DNA of 57,043 nucleotides, from assembly GCF_041949975.1 (NCBI RefSeq), contig NZ_JBHFQG010000023.1, positions 1 to 57,043 on the forward strand. Reading direction: 5' to 3'. Of the stretch, positions 40,421 to 49,120 are shown piece after piece. Numbering within the stretch: the stretch's first letter is position 1; each line of letters starts with the position of its first letter. Origin of the DNA: Alteribacillus sp041949975. Lineage in GTDB: Bacteria > Bacillota > Bacilli > Bacillales > Marinococcaceae. The notes beneath the pieces were generated by a model. It was not told the origin of the DNA. It was given only the letters and a program-made list of their open reading frames with translations, and did no database searches. The position numbers were made by a program, and so were the translations under genes.

Positions 40421-40885
40421 TAACTATAAACGAATTTATTAGAAAAACTTGCTTGTTGCCAAGTTTAATGGCGGAAGCTTTCGTTTATCTTGTATTGTCC
40501 ATACGCTTATAATTTCTGACATTTATAAGAATTTGGCTCACAATGTATAGTTTACGCTAGTTTTGGTTTCGTATTCCTTGTTAAAACAAATATTTCAAAA
40601 TTACTGCAATTCGGAGCTGTCTCAAAAGCCGCTGCATGGTAAACAGCCGGCTGTTTTGCATGATTTTCTTTTTTCTACGGACGGGTGCCATTGCGTTTAT
40701 TTAGAAAGTTGGCGCAGCGCTTGATGTGAACCTTACTCGAGTAGGATCTGCCGCAACACCCCACGAAATGCGTCAAGGATCTTTGCTTTGTTACCGTTTT
40801 TCCTCTCTTGCTCTGACTTCGGGCTTCAAATCCCTTCCTTGGTTACCATTTCATCTTTCTATCTCCTATCTTGGGTTTCAAGTCT
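40421..40885. other. Gap between yabG terminator and veg promoters, possible repeat remnant
   Basis: About 465 bp without a gene. It holds an AAACTTG/CAAGTTT inverted repeat (40445-40466) and, from about 40613, GAGCTGTCTCAAAAG followed by the palindrome CAGCCGGCTG and then G+C-richer DNA up to about 40790. Strings like GAGCTGTCTCAAAA occur at the ends of several Bacillaceae insertion sequences. No matching second end or transposase frame is present, so at most this is a decayed or solo end. Confidence 0.35.
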
Positions 40886-40918
40886 AAAAAGGGATGCCTC
40901 TTCCTTCCGAGACACCCC
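40886..40918 (-). terminator. yabG terminator
   Basis: GGGGTGTCTC/GAGGCATCCC stem with two G-U pairs, then TTTTTAG on the minus strand, about 30 bp after the yabG stop. Confidence 0.82.
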
Positions 40919-40945
40919 ACTGTTTTCAATGCTTAATAAGCAAAT

Positions 40946-41830
40946 TTATTCATCGATTTCATTTGAAAAGGAGTGGTCCTCTTTCCATGGTAGCCCCTTC
41001 CGGAGAACTCCTTTGGTTTCAAGTCCTCCCAATCCTTCCTGTCCTGTTAATGTGTGACGGATCAGCTGCATGACACTAATTCTGTCCATAAACGGTGTCA
41101 AGCTGATTTTAGCTGCGATATATACAGGATCCAGAGCATGTATATTTACTCGTTCCGGTGAACTGGCAAAATTTGAGCCTGCTTTTAACAGCCATTCGAA
41201 GTAAGACTGACAGGCTCCTGCAAATATAATGAGCTGGTCCAGTTGGGGGACTTCTTTTCTTGCTTCCCTAACAGTTTGACCAAAAACCTTTGAATGCCTG
41301 TAAGCTTTCAAATCGTTTTCTCCGCCTTTAGAAGGGACAAATGCATCATGCCCTGTAATAACTAAAATATCCGGACGCACCATGTGCAGCAGAGAAGCTA
41401 CTTGATCTGGCATTTCTTTTTCAGGTATGTGTACGCCGTAAACAGGTATTCCCAGTCTTTCATATAATGTAGTACATTTTGCCAAATAATAAGGATCACC
41501 GTCTAGATGAAGCACACGGCCCCGCATTTCAAAATAAGAGGTCTGCTCTTTATATCCATCTGAGACTTCATGTTCGTTTCGTTCTTTCATCAGCCGGGCT
41601 TCCTGGCGGAATAACCTATAGCTGTACTCTTCTTTTTCGCGAGCATTTTTTTCGTGTGTTTTTCTCTCTTCATCATCTACCTTTTTTAAATCGTCGAGAG
41701 GTGCGTCAGCGGCCAGGCGAAGCTCCTCTCCCGCAAGCTCTGCCTTATCCTGATCAATAGCTGTTATCCGAAATATAATATCACAGTCATAGGAATAGCG
41801 TGCGACGAGATCACCTACTTTAAGTTCCAC
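40946..41830 (-). CDS. yabG: Sporulation-specific protease YabG
   Basis: Mother-cell (sigma-K) protease that trims spore coat proteins. The 294-residue protein has an N-terminal SH3-like segment (LKVGDLVARYSYDCDIIFRI), a charged helical region (45-95) and the peptidase core. ILVITGHDAFVPSKGG carries the conserved His, and IIFAGACQSYFEWLL the conserved Cys. The start is GTG, 6 bases after GGGGGAG. A sigma-K promoter could not be fixed with confidence. Confidence 0.93.
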   Translation of the reverse strand: MELKVGDLVARYSYDCDIIFRITAIDQDKAELAGEELRLAADAPLDDLKKVDDEERKTHEKNAREKEEYSYRLFRQEARLMKERNEHEVSDGYKEQTSYFEMRGRVLHLDGDPYYLAKCTTLYERLGIPVYGVHIPEKEMPDQVASLLHMVRPDILVITGHDAFVPSKGGENDLKAYRHSKVFGQTVREARKEVPQLDQLIIFAGACQSYFEWLLKAGSNFASSPERVNIHALDPVYIAAKISLTPFMDRISVMQLIRHTLTGQEGLGGLETKGVLRKGLPWKEDHSFSNEIDE

Positions 41831-41981
41831 CTGCTTCTCCCCCTTCTCTCGTCACAGCCTATTCCAAACTTGAAAAATGTGTGCACAAAAGTAAGAGGAA
41901 ATGAACAAATAAGAACAGGTCAAACCATAAAAGCATCGTGTCTACCTGGTATCAATACAATACAATACACTCCACAAATAG

Positions 41982-42008
41982 AAAAAAAACTGCCACAGTT
42001 GTGACAGT
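41982..42008 (-). terminator. ksgA terminator
   Basis: ACTGTCAC AACT GTGGCAGT, an 8-bp stem with one G-U pair, followed by a TTTTTTTT run on the minus strand. Confidence 0.87.
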
Positions 42009-42022
42009 CCTGCGCCAGCACT

Positions 42023-42913
42023 TTATAAAGAGGATAATCCGGAGGTAAAGTCATAAAGCTCATTGCTTAAATTTGCAAACTCTTCCATGGAAAGAGTTTC
42101 TCCTCTTCTTTGCGGCTCAATCCCTGCTTGCTTTAATGATTGAGCAAGAAGCTCTTTTCTTTCTTTTCCTAAAAGGTTATGCTGAAGATTATTCCAAATC
42201 GTTTTTCTTCGCTGGGCAAATGATGCCCTAACAACTTTAAAGAAAAATTCTTCATTTTTGACATGTACAGGAGGTGTTTTTCTAATCTCCAGCTTAAGCA
42301 CCGCTGAATCTACCTTTGGCCTTGGTACAAATACAGTTTTAGGAACAATCGTGACAGTAGACGCGTTTGAATAATATTGGACCGCAATCGATAAAGAACC
42401 ATACTCTTTGGAGGCGGGTTTGGCTGCTATTCGATCCGCTACTTCTTTTTGAATCATAACTATAATCCGAGTAACAGGCAAACGCTGTTCAAGCAGTTTC
42501 ATTAATATAGGAGTGGTTACATAATAAGGTAAATTACCTACCACAGCTATTTCATGTACATCATGCATTTTTTCATTTATTACATTTTTTACATCTGCCT
42601 TTAAAACATCTTCATTGTGAATAGTTACGTTATCATAAGGGGAAAGAGTATCTTCTAGAATTGGTATTAACCGCCCATCTATTTCAAAGGCTTCCACTTG
42701 TTTGACCCTTTTCGCAAATTGTTCAGTCAATGCTCCAATTCCCGGCCCGACTTCAACCACTCCGTCATTTTCATTCGTGCCGGCAGCATCAGCTATTTGA
42801 TTTAAAATATTAACGTCAATTAAGAAATTTTGTCCCAGGCTCTTTTTAAAGGAAAACCCGTGTTTTTCAAGAATTTCCTTTGTTCTGCCTGGAGTGGCAA
42901 TATCTTTTGTCAC
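42023..42913 (-). CDS. ksgA: 16S rRNA dimethyladenosine transferase
   Basis: Dimethylates A1518 and A1519 in helix 45 of 16S rRNA. The 296-residue Rossmann methyltransferase has SLGQNFLIDVNILNQIA, the SAM motif VVEVGPGIGALTEQFA (about 48-63), the acidic FEIDGRLIPIL, the catalytic motif VVGNLPYYVTTPIL and ASFAQRRKTIWNNL. It starts 4 bp inside the rnmV end and is coupled to it. Confidence 0.97.
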   Translation of the reverse strand: MTKDIATPGRTKEILEKHGFSFKKSLGQNFLIDVNILNQIADAAGTNENDGVVEVGPGIGALTEQFAKRVKQVEAFEIDGRLIPILEDTLSPYDNVTIHNEDVLKADVKNVINEKMHDVHEIAVVGNLPYYVTTPILMKLLEQRLPVTRIIVMIQKEVADRIAAKPASKEYGSLSIAVQYYSNASTVTIVPKTVFVPRPKVDSAVLKLEIRKTPPVHVKNEEFFFKVVRASFAQRRKTIWNNLQHNLLGKERKELLAQSLKQAGIEPQRRGETLSMEEFANLSNELYDFTSGLSSL

Positions 42914-43479
42914 GGACGTCTTTCCTCCTCTAAAACCTCTTGTACCGCTCTGGCAAATTCATGACGGTCTATGTTAAACATTTCTAATCGTTTTAAGAAT
43001 TGTTTAGCATTGGCATACCCAATATTTAAAATTTCTCCTGCTCGTTCTCTTCGACGCTGCGATTCTTGTCCACCCATCATTCCAGCATCGATTAAATCTT
43101 GACGGGTAACTGAGTTGTTATGTTCGATGGGGAAGGCAGTTTCTTCTCTAACTTTTAAAATAGCGTTTCTTATTGCTTGTACAGAAGCATTTTCAATCCC
43201 CAAGTTATCTTTTGAAGGGGATAAAGCGTCTTCTTTTGTTAGAAAAGCATGCTTGCAGCCTGGTACCTCCCTGCTGACAATTCTCCTGATTCTCTCTCCA
43301 GGAACGTCCGGGTCGGTAAAAATAATAACTCCTCGTCTTTGCTGCGCAAGAGCAATTCTCTTCAGTACCGCTTCTCCTATAGCAGACCCGTTCGTTTCAA
43401 TAGTATCTACATCAAGTGCTCGTTTTACCGCAATGGTGTCATCTTTTCCTTCAACTACAATACATTCGTTAATTTTCAT
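42910..43479 (-). CDS. rnmV: Ribonuclease M5
   Basis: Matures 5S rRNA precursors. The 189-residue protein has an N-terminal Toprim domain (CIVVEGKDDTIAVKRAL with the catalytic Glu, GVIIFTDPDVPGERIRRIV with the DxD) and a C-terminal part with LIDAGMMGG. The ATG at 43479 matches the B. subtilis start (MKI...), though GGGAGG lies 12 bases upstream; an adjacent TTG at 43482 is possible. Its substrate gene, 5S rRNA, is also in this window. Confidence 0.95.
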   Translation of the reverse strand: MKINECIVVEGKDDTIAVKRALDVDTIETNGSAIGEAVLKRIALAQQRRGVIIFTDPDVPGERIRRIVSREVPGCKHAFLTKEDALSPSKDNLGIENASVQAIRNAILKVREETAFPIEHNNSVTRQDLIDAGMMGGQESQRRRERAGEILNIGYANAKQFLKRLEMFNIDRHEFARAVQEVLEEERRP

Positions 43480-43635
43480 CAAATATTTATGCCTCCCAGC
43501 AAGCGTAAGAATAGTAAGGACCACCTGCTGTTCTTGTCATTTTTTAGTCTGCCTTATTATACTAGTTCTTTTACGATTAGAAAAGATCACCCGAGAATAC
43601 CGGTACCCATTTATAAATTAGAGTTCTGCCATTAC

Positions 43636-43682
43636 AAAAAACGTAATACAGTTTTTGTTCTTTCCCAAAAACTGTATTACGT
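43636..43682 (-). terminator. yabE terminator, 17-bp perfect stem
   Basis: ACGTAATACAGTTTTTG and its perfect complement are separated by 8 bases and followed by TTTTTTG on the minus strand. It lies 25 bp after the yabE stop and isolates yabE from rnmV. Confidence 0.93.
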
Positions 43683-43706
43683 CTAAATCAGCTGCATCTC
43701 GCTCGA

Positions 43707-44903
43707 TTAATCCAATACCGTAACCTCTAGCGTCTGTACTCCAAACCTTCTTGCTTCTGCTTTGCTAGGAACATGCAAATCAATTTTATTACCTTTTATT
43801 GCTCCACCTGTGTCAGCAGCCACTGCTTCTCCGTACCCTTTTACATACACTCTTGAACCAAGCGGGATTACCGAAGGGTCAACCGCCACCACTTTTTTAT
43901 TTGGACTGCTGTTCAAATCAACTCCGGTTGCCGTCACTCCTGAACAACCCGAACAGTTTGCAGTGTATGCAGTAGCCTGCATCGAAATAGTACGCTCTGA
44001 TGCCGTTTGACTGCTGCCTCCACGAGAAGCCGCCGCCGTTTCCGTCCGCGCCCCTACCGCTACTACCTTATCCTTACTTTCTTCTACAAGTTCCTCTTCT
44101 ATCAACTCCCGAGAAACTTCTTCACCATCTTCAAGGACAACCTCATAATGTTTTTCGATTACACCTTTTTTACCATTTTCCACCACTTCTTCTTCTCCAT
44201 TAGGAAGGGAATCATCGCGGCGGGTAACAGTAGCATAATCTACTTCTTCTTCCACTACATCGGTAACCTTTTCCACCCGTACAATCTCAATATCTGTTTT
44301 GCCGGTTATATTCTTATCTTTTCCCGGCTCTATCCGGTCGTCTTTGTCTGTTTCTATACCGGCATCTTTTAAAAGGTCAGCGACCGTAGTCGAAGTTGTC
44401 ATTACTTCCTCTTTTTCCCCGTCATATTTAAGGGTTACAGGAAAAGCAGATTCATATGTTACCTGCATACCTTCTTCTACTGAAGTATCTAAATCTTTGT
44501 TTAAGTAATCATGTTTATTCAGTGTAATATTTTGTTCATCTATAATTTCTTCTATTGTGTCAGCTGTTGTCCAGACGTCCTGGTCTTCTCCGTCTTTAGA
44601 AACAGAGATTTTTGCTGCCTTCATCCATTCTACAGTCATATTTCCAGTAATAGGTTCATGAAGAGATGGGCTTACTTCATCTTCTTCACTTATGCTAAGC
44701 TCCTGTTCTTTCAGCAGTTGACCCACTGTTTCGGCATGGGTCGTGACGGTAATATCTTCTCTGTCATCCGTCATAATAGTGACAGTTGCTTTGGTTGTTT
44801 GATAAACAGCAAAAGCAACCATTATAAAAATTGCTGAAAAGACCAAAGCAAGTCTTTTTCCCATACTTACTTTTGGAAAAAAGGACTTCATTTTTGAACT
44901 CAT
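43707..44903 (-). CDS. yabE: Rpf-like cell wall protein with G5 and 3D domains (YabE)
   Basis: Probable membrane-anchored or secreted peptidoglycan-active protein. The 398-residue protein has a basic N-terminus and a membrane segment (about 18-37), three DUF348 repeats (about 38-80, 92-140, 152-195; each with a TVGQLL/TIEEII/TVADLL-type motif), a G5 domain (about 200-275) and a C-terminal 3D domain (about 310-398; MQATAYTANCSGCSG, VVAVDPSVIPLGSRVYV, AADTGGAIKGNKIDLH with the Asp triad). The ATG follows AGGAGG by 8 bases. It has its own promoter and terminator. Confidence 0.93.
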   Translation of the reverse strand: MSSKMKSFFPKVSMGKRLALVFSAIFIMVAFAVYQTTKATVTIMTDDREDITVTTHAETVGQLLKEQELSISEEDEVSPSLHEPITGNMTVEWMKAAKISVSKDGEDQDVWTTADTIEEIIDEQNITLNKHDYLNKDLDTSVEEGMQVTYESAFPVTLKYDGEKEEVMTTSTTVADLLKDAGIETDKDDRIEPGKDKNITGKTDIEIVRVEKVTDVVEEEVDYATVTRRDDSLPNGEEEVVENGKKGVIEKHYEVVLEDGEEVSRELIEEELVEESKDKVVAVGARTETAAASRGGSSQTASERTISMQATAYTANCSGCSGVTATGVDLNSSPNKKVVAVDPSVIPLGSRVYVKGYGEAVAADTGGAIKGNKIDLHVPSKAEARRFGVQTLEVTVLD

Positions 44904-44930
44904 GGCCTAATCCTCCTCTACAAGCTAAGC

Positions 44931-44959
44931 ATTATAGAGATTTCCACCCCCCATGTCAA
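44931..44959 (-). promoter_or_regulatory. yabE promoter, sigma-A
   Basis: TTGACA (44954-44959), 17 bp spacer, TATAAT (44931-44936), both perfect. The start site would be only about 20 bp before the ATG, leaving no room for a riboswitch. Confidence 0.88.
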
Positions 44960-45093
44960 ACCATATAATTTCCCTTCTCATTATCTTCCATAAAAGGAAA
45001 CAAGTGAAGAAAAACTTATCGACACTGTAATGTATGTACAAGGAGAGAAGAATAGAAGGATTTCGAAACAACCACGAAGGTGACAAGCCTTTA

Positions 45094-45125
45094 CATAAAC
45101 TGACAGAGAAAGCTGTCAGTTTATG
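45094..45125 (-). terminator. Hairpin at the tatD stop codon
   Basis: Perfect 13-bp stem CATAAACTGACAG/CTGTCAGTTTATG with a 6-base loop. The stem includes the tatD TGA stop. No U-run follows on the minus strand, so termination would be inefficient; it may instead protect the mRNA 3' end. Confidence 0.5.
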
Positions 45126-45883
45126 CAGAAAAGTTTTTTAGCATTTGCCGTCGTCTGCTGGGCTAATGTTTCAAAAGATATTTCTTTTAATTCAGCAATT
45201 TTTTCTGCTACGAGTTTCACATAGGCAGGTTCATTACGTTTTCCGCGGTACGGATGAGGAGCCAAAAATGGACTGTCTGTTTCTACTAGGAGCCGGTCCA
45301 TTGGTATTTCCTTCGCTACTTCTTTTGGTTTTTTCGCATTTTTAAAAGTGACAGGGCCTCCAAAAGAAATATAGAAATTCATTTTCAGGCACTCTTGGGC
45401 TATTTCCAAACTTCCCCCAAAGCAATGCATGATGCCTCCAGTTTCCGCAGCATTTTCTTCTTTTAAAATGTCGACAATGTCCTGGTGAGCATCTCTGTCG
45501 TGAATAATAATCGGGAGATTTACTTTTTTAGCTATATGAATTTGTTTGCGAAATACCTCTTTTTGCACTTCTTTTGGTGATTTATCCCAATGATAATCTA
45601 ATCCCATTTCTCCAAGGGCCACTACCTTTGGATGGGCGGCCAGATCTTCCAGCCACTTTAAATCGTCTTCGGTCATATCAATCGCATCAACTGGGTGCCA
45701 GCCGACAGCAGCATAAATAAAATCATAGGTTTCCGCTAAATTCATGGCCTTAGGGATGGTTTCCCGGTCAAAGCCAACAACGGTCATCCATTCTACTCCT
45801 TCTGCTTTTGCTCTCTTGATGGTGTCTTCTACATCTTCTTCAAACTGATCTGCATTTAAGTGAACATGAGTATCAAATAACAT
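45116..45883 (-). CDS. tatD: TatD-family metal-dependent DNase (YabD)
   Basis: A 255-residue TIM-barrel hydrolase. Metal ligands are visible: MLFDTHVHLN (HxH), ALGEMGLDYHW with Glu, PIIIHDRDAH, GGIMHCFGG and LLVETDSPFLAPHPYRGKRN with the final Asp. The ATG at 45883 (after AAGGGGG, 6 bases) gives the conserved start; the open frame extends nine codons more. It lies downstream of metG as in B. subtilis. Confidence 0.95.
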   Translation of the reverse strand: MLFDTHVHLNADQFEEDVEDTIKRAKAEGVEWMTVVGFDRETIPKAMNLAETYDFIYAAVGWHPVDAIDMTEDDLKWLEDLAAHPKVVALGEMGLDYHWDKSPKEVQKEVFRKQIHIAKKVNLPIIIHDRDAHQDIVDILKEENAAETGGIMHCFGGSLEIAQECLKMNFYISFGGPVTFKNAKKPKEVAKEIPMDRLLVETDSPFLAPHPYRGKRNEPAYVKLVAEKIAELKEISFETLAQQTTANAKKLFCIN

Positions 45884-45962
45884 CGTTATCCCCCTTATTT
45901 TGAAAAGCATAAGCCTCCTGATCGGCTGTAAATGTGTGACTAATAAAAAAATTACTTCATGT

Positions 45963-45994
45963 AAAACGCCCCGAGCTTTGTATTTCCCAGGGCG
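45963..45994 (-). terminator. Possible metG terminator
   Basis: CGCCC ... GGGGCG stem with a long loop, followed by TTTTAC on the minus strand. Weaker than the other terminators in the window. Confidence 0.5.
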
Positions 45995-46007
45995 ACTCCT
46001 TGCTTGA

Positions 46008-48005
46008 TTAATTTACATCCGAACCATTTGGAAGATTAGCATCAATGGTTGCTAAGGTTAATTCACTGCCTTTCGAAGCTGCAAGGATCATACCTTGTGA
46101 AAGCTCTCCCCGTAGTTTTACTGGTTTTAAGTTCGTAACACAGATAACCTTTTTCCCTTTTAGATCCGCTGGTGTATATTGTTCTGCAATACCAGACACC
46201 ACTTGACGTTTTTCATAACCTAAATCCAGCTGGATTTTCAATAATTTATCTGCTTTTTTTACAGGTTCTGCTTCCAAGACTTCTGCAACTTTCAATTCTA
46301 CCTTTGAAAAATCATCTATATCGATTACATTCGTTTTTTCTTCTTCTTGATTTTTTTCATTTTGTTGTTCTTCTTCTGTTTTTACAATTCCGCCCATATC
46401 TTTAATGATTGCTGCTACTTCCTGCTCTACTTCAAGACGCGGAAAAATTGGTTTCCCTTTTTTTACGACTTTGGTTCCTTCAGGAAGCTGACCAAATGTA
46501 CGCATTGTTTCCCATTCCGTTAAAGAAGATGGAACGCCGATTTGTTCCCACATTTTCTGCGGAGTTTCAGTCATAAACGGCTGAATCATGATGGAAATAT
46601 AGCGGAGGGATTCCGCTAAATGATACATCACTGCTCCGAGTTGTTCTTTTTGCAATTCTTCTTTTGCCAGCATCCACGGCTGCGTCTCATCGATATATTT
46701 ATTCGTTCTGCTGACTAGCTGCCAAATAGCAGTAAGAGCTACGGAAAATTCCATATCCTCCATTGCATTTTCAACTTTATTGACAGTGGCATACACTAAA
46801 TCCACAAGAGATGCATCATAAGGAGTTCCGTCTTTTAGATATGCCGGCAATTCTCCGTCAAAGTATTTATTTATCATAGCTACGGTGCGGTTTAACAGGT
46901 TTCCTAAATCATTGGCAAGATCGTAATTTATACGATCCACAAAGCCTTCTGGAGTAAATACACCATCAGAACCAAAAGGTACTTCGCGAAGTAAATAATA
47001 ACGGAGTGCATCAAGACCGTACCGATTGATAAGCGGAATTGGGTCTACTACATTACCTTTTGATTTTGACATTTTTCCGTCTTTCATTAAAAGCCATCCA
47101 TGACCAAATACTTTCTTAGGTAAAGGCAGATCAAGGGCCATCAGCATAATAGGCCAGTAAATCGTATGAAAACGCACTATTTCTTTTCCAACCAAATGTA
47201 CATCGGCCGGCCAATATTTTAAGTATGCTTCATCATTGTCACTTCCATATCCGAGCGCAGTAATATAATTCGACAACGCATCAATCCAAACATACACGAC
47301 ATGCTCAGGGTCGCTTTTTACAGGGATTCCCCATTCGAAAGCTGTTCGTGACACCGCAAGATCCTCAAGACCTGGCTTAATAAAATTATTAATCATTTCA
47401 TTTTTACGTGATTCCGGCTGAATGAATTCAGGGTTTTCTTCATAAAATTTTAGTAAACGATCAGCATACTTACTCATACGAAAAAAATAAGATTTTTCTC
47501 TAACCCATTCAACTGGATGGCCGCTTTCCGGACTTTTTCCGCCTATGATCTTACCATTTTCATCATGCACCGGCTCTTCAAGCTGAAGTTCAGTATAAAA
47601 GGTTTCATCCGGCACAGAATACCAGCCTTCATATTCATCAAGGTAAATGTCTCCATTTTCTTTTAGTTTTTCAAATATTTGCTGCACTACTTTTTTATGA
47701 CGTTCTTCCGTCGTTCTTATGAAATCATCATAAGAAATGTCTAATTTATCCCATAAATTTTTTATACCAGCTACCACTTCATCAACAAACTGCTGTGGTG
47801 ACACTCCTTTTTCCTTTGCTTTACGTTCAATTTTTTGACCATGTTCATCCGTACCTGTTAAATATCTCACATCATATCCGCGCAAGCGTTTATAACGGGC
47901 CATTGCATCTCCTGCTACAGTGGTATATGCGTGTCCAATGTGGAGTTTGTCACTCGGGTAGTAAATAGGTGTTGTAATATAAAAGTTTTTTTGTTCAGCT
48001 GCCAT
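46008..48005 (-). CDS. metG: Methionyl-tRNA synthetase
   Basis: Charges tRNA-Met. The 665-residue protein has the class I HIGH motif in PSDKLHIGHAYTTVAGD, KMSKS in LMKDGKMSKSKGNVVDP (about residues 305-320), an anticodon-binding helical domain, a Glu-rich linker near 540-560 and a C-terminal tRNA-binding (EMAP/Trbp111) domain (FSKVELKVAEVLEAEPVKKA) that dimerises the enzyme. AGGAGG lies 7 bases before the ATG. A T-box leader controls it. Confidence 0.97.
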   Translation of the reverse strand: MAAEQKNFYITTPIYYPSDKLHIGHAYTTVAGDAMARYKRLRGYDVRYLTGTDEHGQKIERKAKEKGVSPQQFVDEVVAGIKNLWDKLDISYDDFIRTTEERHKKVVQQIFEKLKENGDIYLDEYEGWYSVPDETFYTELQLEEPVHDENGKIIGGKSPESGHPVEWVREKSYFFRMSKYADRLLKFYEENPEFIQPESRKNEMINNFIKPGLEDLAVSRTAFEWGIPVKSDPEHVVYVWIDALSNYITALGYGSDNDEAYLKYWPADVHLVGKEIVRFHTIYWPIMLMALDLPLPKKVFGHGWLLMKDGKMSKSKGNVVDPIPLINRYGLDALRYYLLREVPFGSDGVFTPEGFVDRINYDLANDLGNLLNRTVAMINKYFDGELPAYLKDGTPYDASLVDLVYATVNKVENAMEDMEFSVALTAIWQLVSRTNKYIDETQPWMLAKEELQKEQLGAVMYHLAESLRYISIMIQPFMTETPQKMWEQIGVPSSLTEWETMRTFGQLPEGTKVVKKGKPIFPRLEVEQEVAAIIKDMGGIVKTEEEQQNEKNQEEEKTNVIDIDDFSKVELKVAEVLEAEPVKKADKLLKIQLDLGYEKRQVVSGIAEQYTPADLKGKKVICVTNLKPVKLRGELSQGMILAASKGSELTLATIDANLPNGSDVN

Positions 48006-48111
48006 AATGAATCCTCCTTCATTTTAATTTCTTATAAAATCAAACTTAAGATGTGTGTGCTAATCGTACAATTGAAAGAAAAGCTCATTGGCTGGCCGAC
48101 TGATACATATT

Positions 48112-48412
48112 AAAAAAACTCCCGCCCTGCAAAGGGACGAGAGTTATACTCACGCGGTACCACCCAAATTTTCTCCGCCTTTTGCAAGGACGAAGCTTTA
48201 TGCGCTGCCTTTAATAGGATAAAGCGCTCTTCCTTTAACGCAGAAATACGTTCTTCTCTTACTCAAGGGCTCGAAAAGAAAATCCTCCCGGGACCATCTT
48301 CAAGAGTTCTGGCTGTACCGGTTCCCAGCTTATCCGGCTCTCTGAAACAGCTTTCCCCTTTACTCATCCCTTCATCGGATTACATTATTGGCTTCACCTA
48401 GTAATTCTCACT
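48112..48412 (-). promoter_or_regulatory. T-box riboswitch with Met specifier, upstream of metG
   Basis: The T-box sequence TGGGTGGTACCGCG is at 48153-48166. It is followed by a terminator (48112-48145, AACTCTCGTCCCT/AGGGCGGGAGTT then TTTTTTT). Stem I lies further up, with GATGAGTA on its 5' side, the AGAGAGCCGG distal motif, and GAAGATGG on its 3' side, where ATG (48295-48297) is the likely specifier codon. Uncharged tRNA-Met should stabilise the antiterminator and raise metG expression. Confidence 0.92.
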
Positions 48413-48415
48413 AAG

Positions 48416-48452
48416 ACTATAACGAAGCAGGTTTATTGTGTCAAGCTTGACA
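48416..48452 (-). promoter_or_regulatory. metG promoter with palindrome over the -35
   Basis: TTGACA (48439-48444), 17 bp spacer, TATAGT (48416-48421), just above the T-box leader. The -35 is half of a perfect 14-base palindrome TGTCAAGCTTGACA (48439-48452). Confidence 0.85.
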
Positions 48453-48718
48453 AGTCAGGTCATCTAGCGCTTTCTATATAATTACCATCAATGGTTCAGC
48501 TCATACATTCGACAAACTTCTAAGCATCTATGTCGAAGAAATACATCTATTGTTCTATTAAAAGTATAACTTTTGTTCATTAAATCGAAATTTACTTGTA
48601 CTTTGTATTAAATTTAGGTATGTTAAATGTAATATTTTGCTTTTAATGCCTGTTATGACAGGAATTTAAGAAATATAGAAAAATTTTCAAAGTTTATCAT
48701 TTTTTTAAACTAAATGAA
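48453..48718. other. Divergent gap between metG and abrB promoters
   Basis: About 265 bp of A+T-rich DNA between the outward-facing metG and abrB promoters. I see no gene, and no strong second abrB promoter. AbrB proteins favour A+T-rich curved DNA, so autoregulatory binding here is possible but not shown. Confidence 0.4.
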
Positions 48719-48747
48719 TTGACGTGATTTGGAAAGATTGGTATTCT
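48719..48747 (+). promoter_or_regulatory. abrB promoter, sigma-A
   Basis: TTGACG (48719-48724), 17 bp spacer, TATTCT (48742-48747) on the plus strand, giving a leader of about 70 bases that contains Spo0A boxes. Confidence 0.72.
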
Positions 48748-48770
48748 TAGTACACATAGAAAGAGAAAAT

Positions 48771-48787
48771 TGTCGAAAATTGACGAC
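48771..48787 (+). promoter_or_regulatory. Tandem Spo0A boxes in the abrB leader
   Basis: A perfect 0A box TGTCGAA (48771-48777) and TGACGAC (48781-48787, six of seven) are in tandem with 10-bp periodicity, about 24 bp after the -10. Spo0A~P represses B. subtilis abrB from tandem boxes downstream of its promoter, and the layout here is the same. Confidence 0.82.
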
Positions 48788-48824
48788 ATATACCTGAGCC
48801 ATATTTATTTGAGGAGGAGCTTTT

Positions 48825-49115
48825 ATGAAATCTACTGGTATTGTACGGAAAGTGGACGAGCTAGGCCGAGTGGTTATTCCAATTGAATTGAGAAGAACTC
48901 TTGATATTGCAGAAAAGGACGCTCTCGAAATTTATGTAGACCATGACCGCATCGTTTTAAAAAAGTACAAGCCTAACATGACGTGTCAAGTAACGGGGGA
49001 AGTGTCCGATGAAAACATTGCTCTCGCTGATGGTAAGATCATTCTTTCTCCTGAAGGCGCAAAAGAAATAATAAAAGACCTCGAAGGTTATGTAAATAAA
49101 AAATCTAACGCATAA
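48825..49115 (+). CDS. abrB: Transition-state regulator AbrB
   Basis: Global repressor of stationary-phase genes. It is the only plus-strand gene in the window, as in B. subtilis. The 96-residue protein has the swapped-hairpin DNA-binding domain (MKSTGIVRKVDELGRVVIPI, LRRTLDIAEKDALEIYVD, 1-53) and the C-terminal multimerisation domain (CQVTGEVSDENIALADGKI). GAGGAGGAG precedes the ATG. Its likely targets in the window include spoVG. Confidence 0.96.
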   Translation: MKSTGIVRKVDELGRVVIPIELRRTLDIAEKDALEIYVDHDRIVLKKYKPNMTCQVTGEVSDENIALADGKIILSPEGAKEIIKDLEGYVNKKSNA

Positions 49116-49120
49116 AGATT

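Noticed and set aside
43115..43621. 168-codon plus-strand frame opposite rnmV
   Set aside because: Antisense to the conserved Toprim domain of rnmV, with no ribosome site.
44904..45093. Possible c-di-AMP or other riboswitch upstream of yabE
   Set aside because: The yabE promoter lies about 20 bp before the start codon, leaving no room for a riboswitch in the transcript.
48447..48480. Second, divergent promoter from the metG palindrome toward abrB
   Set aside because: The plus-strand TTGACA has its nearest TATAAT 24 bp away, too far for sigma-A.
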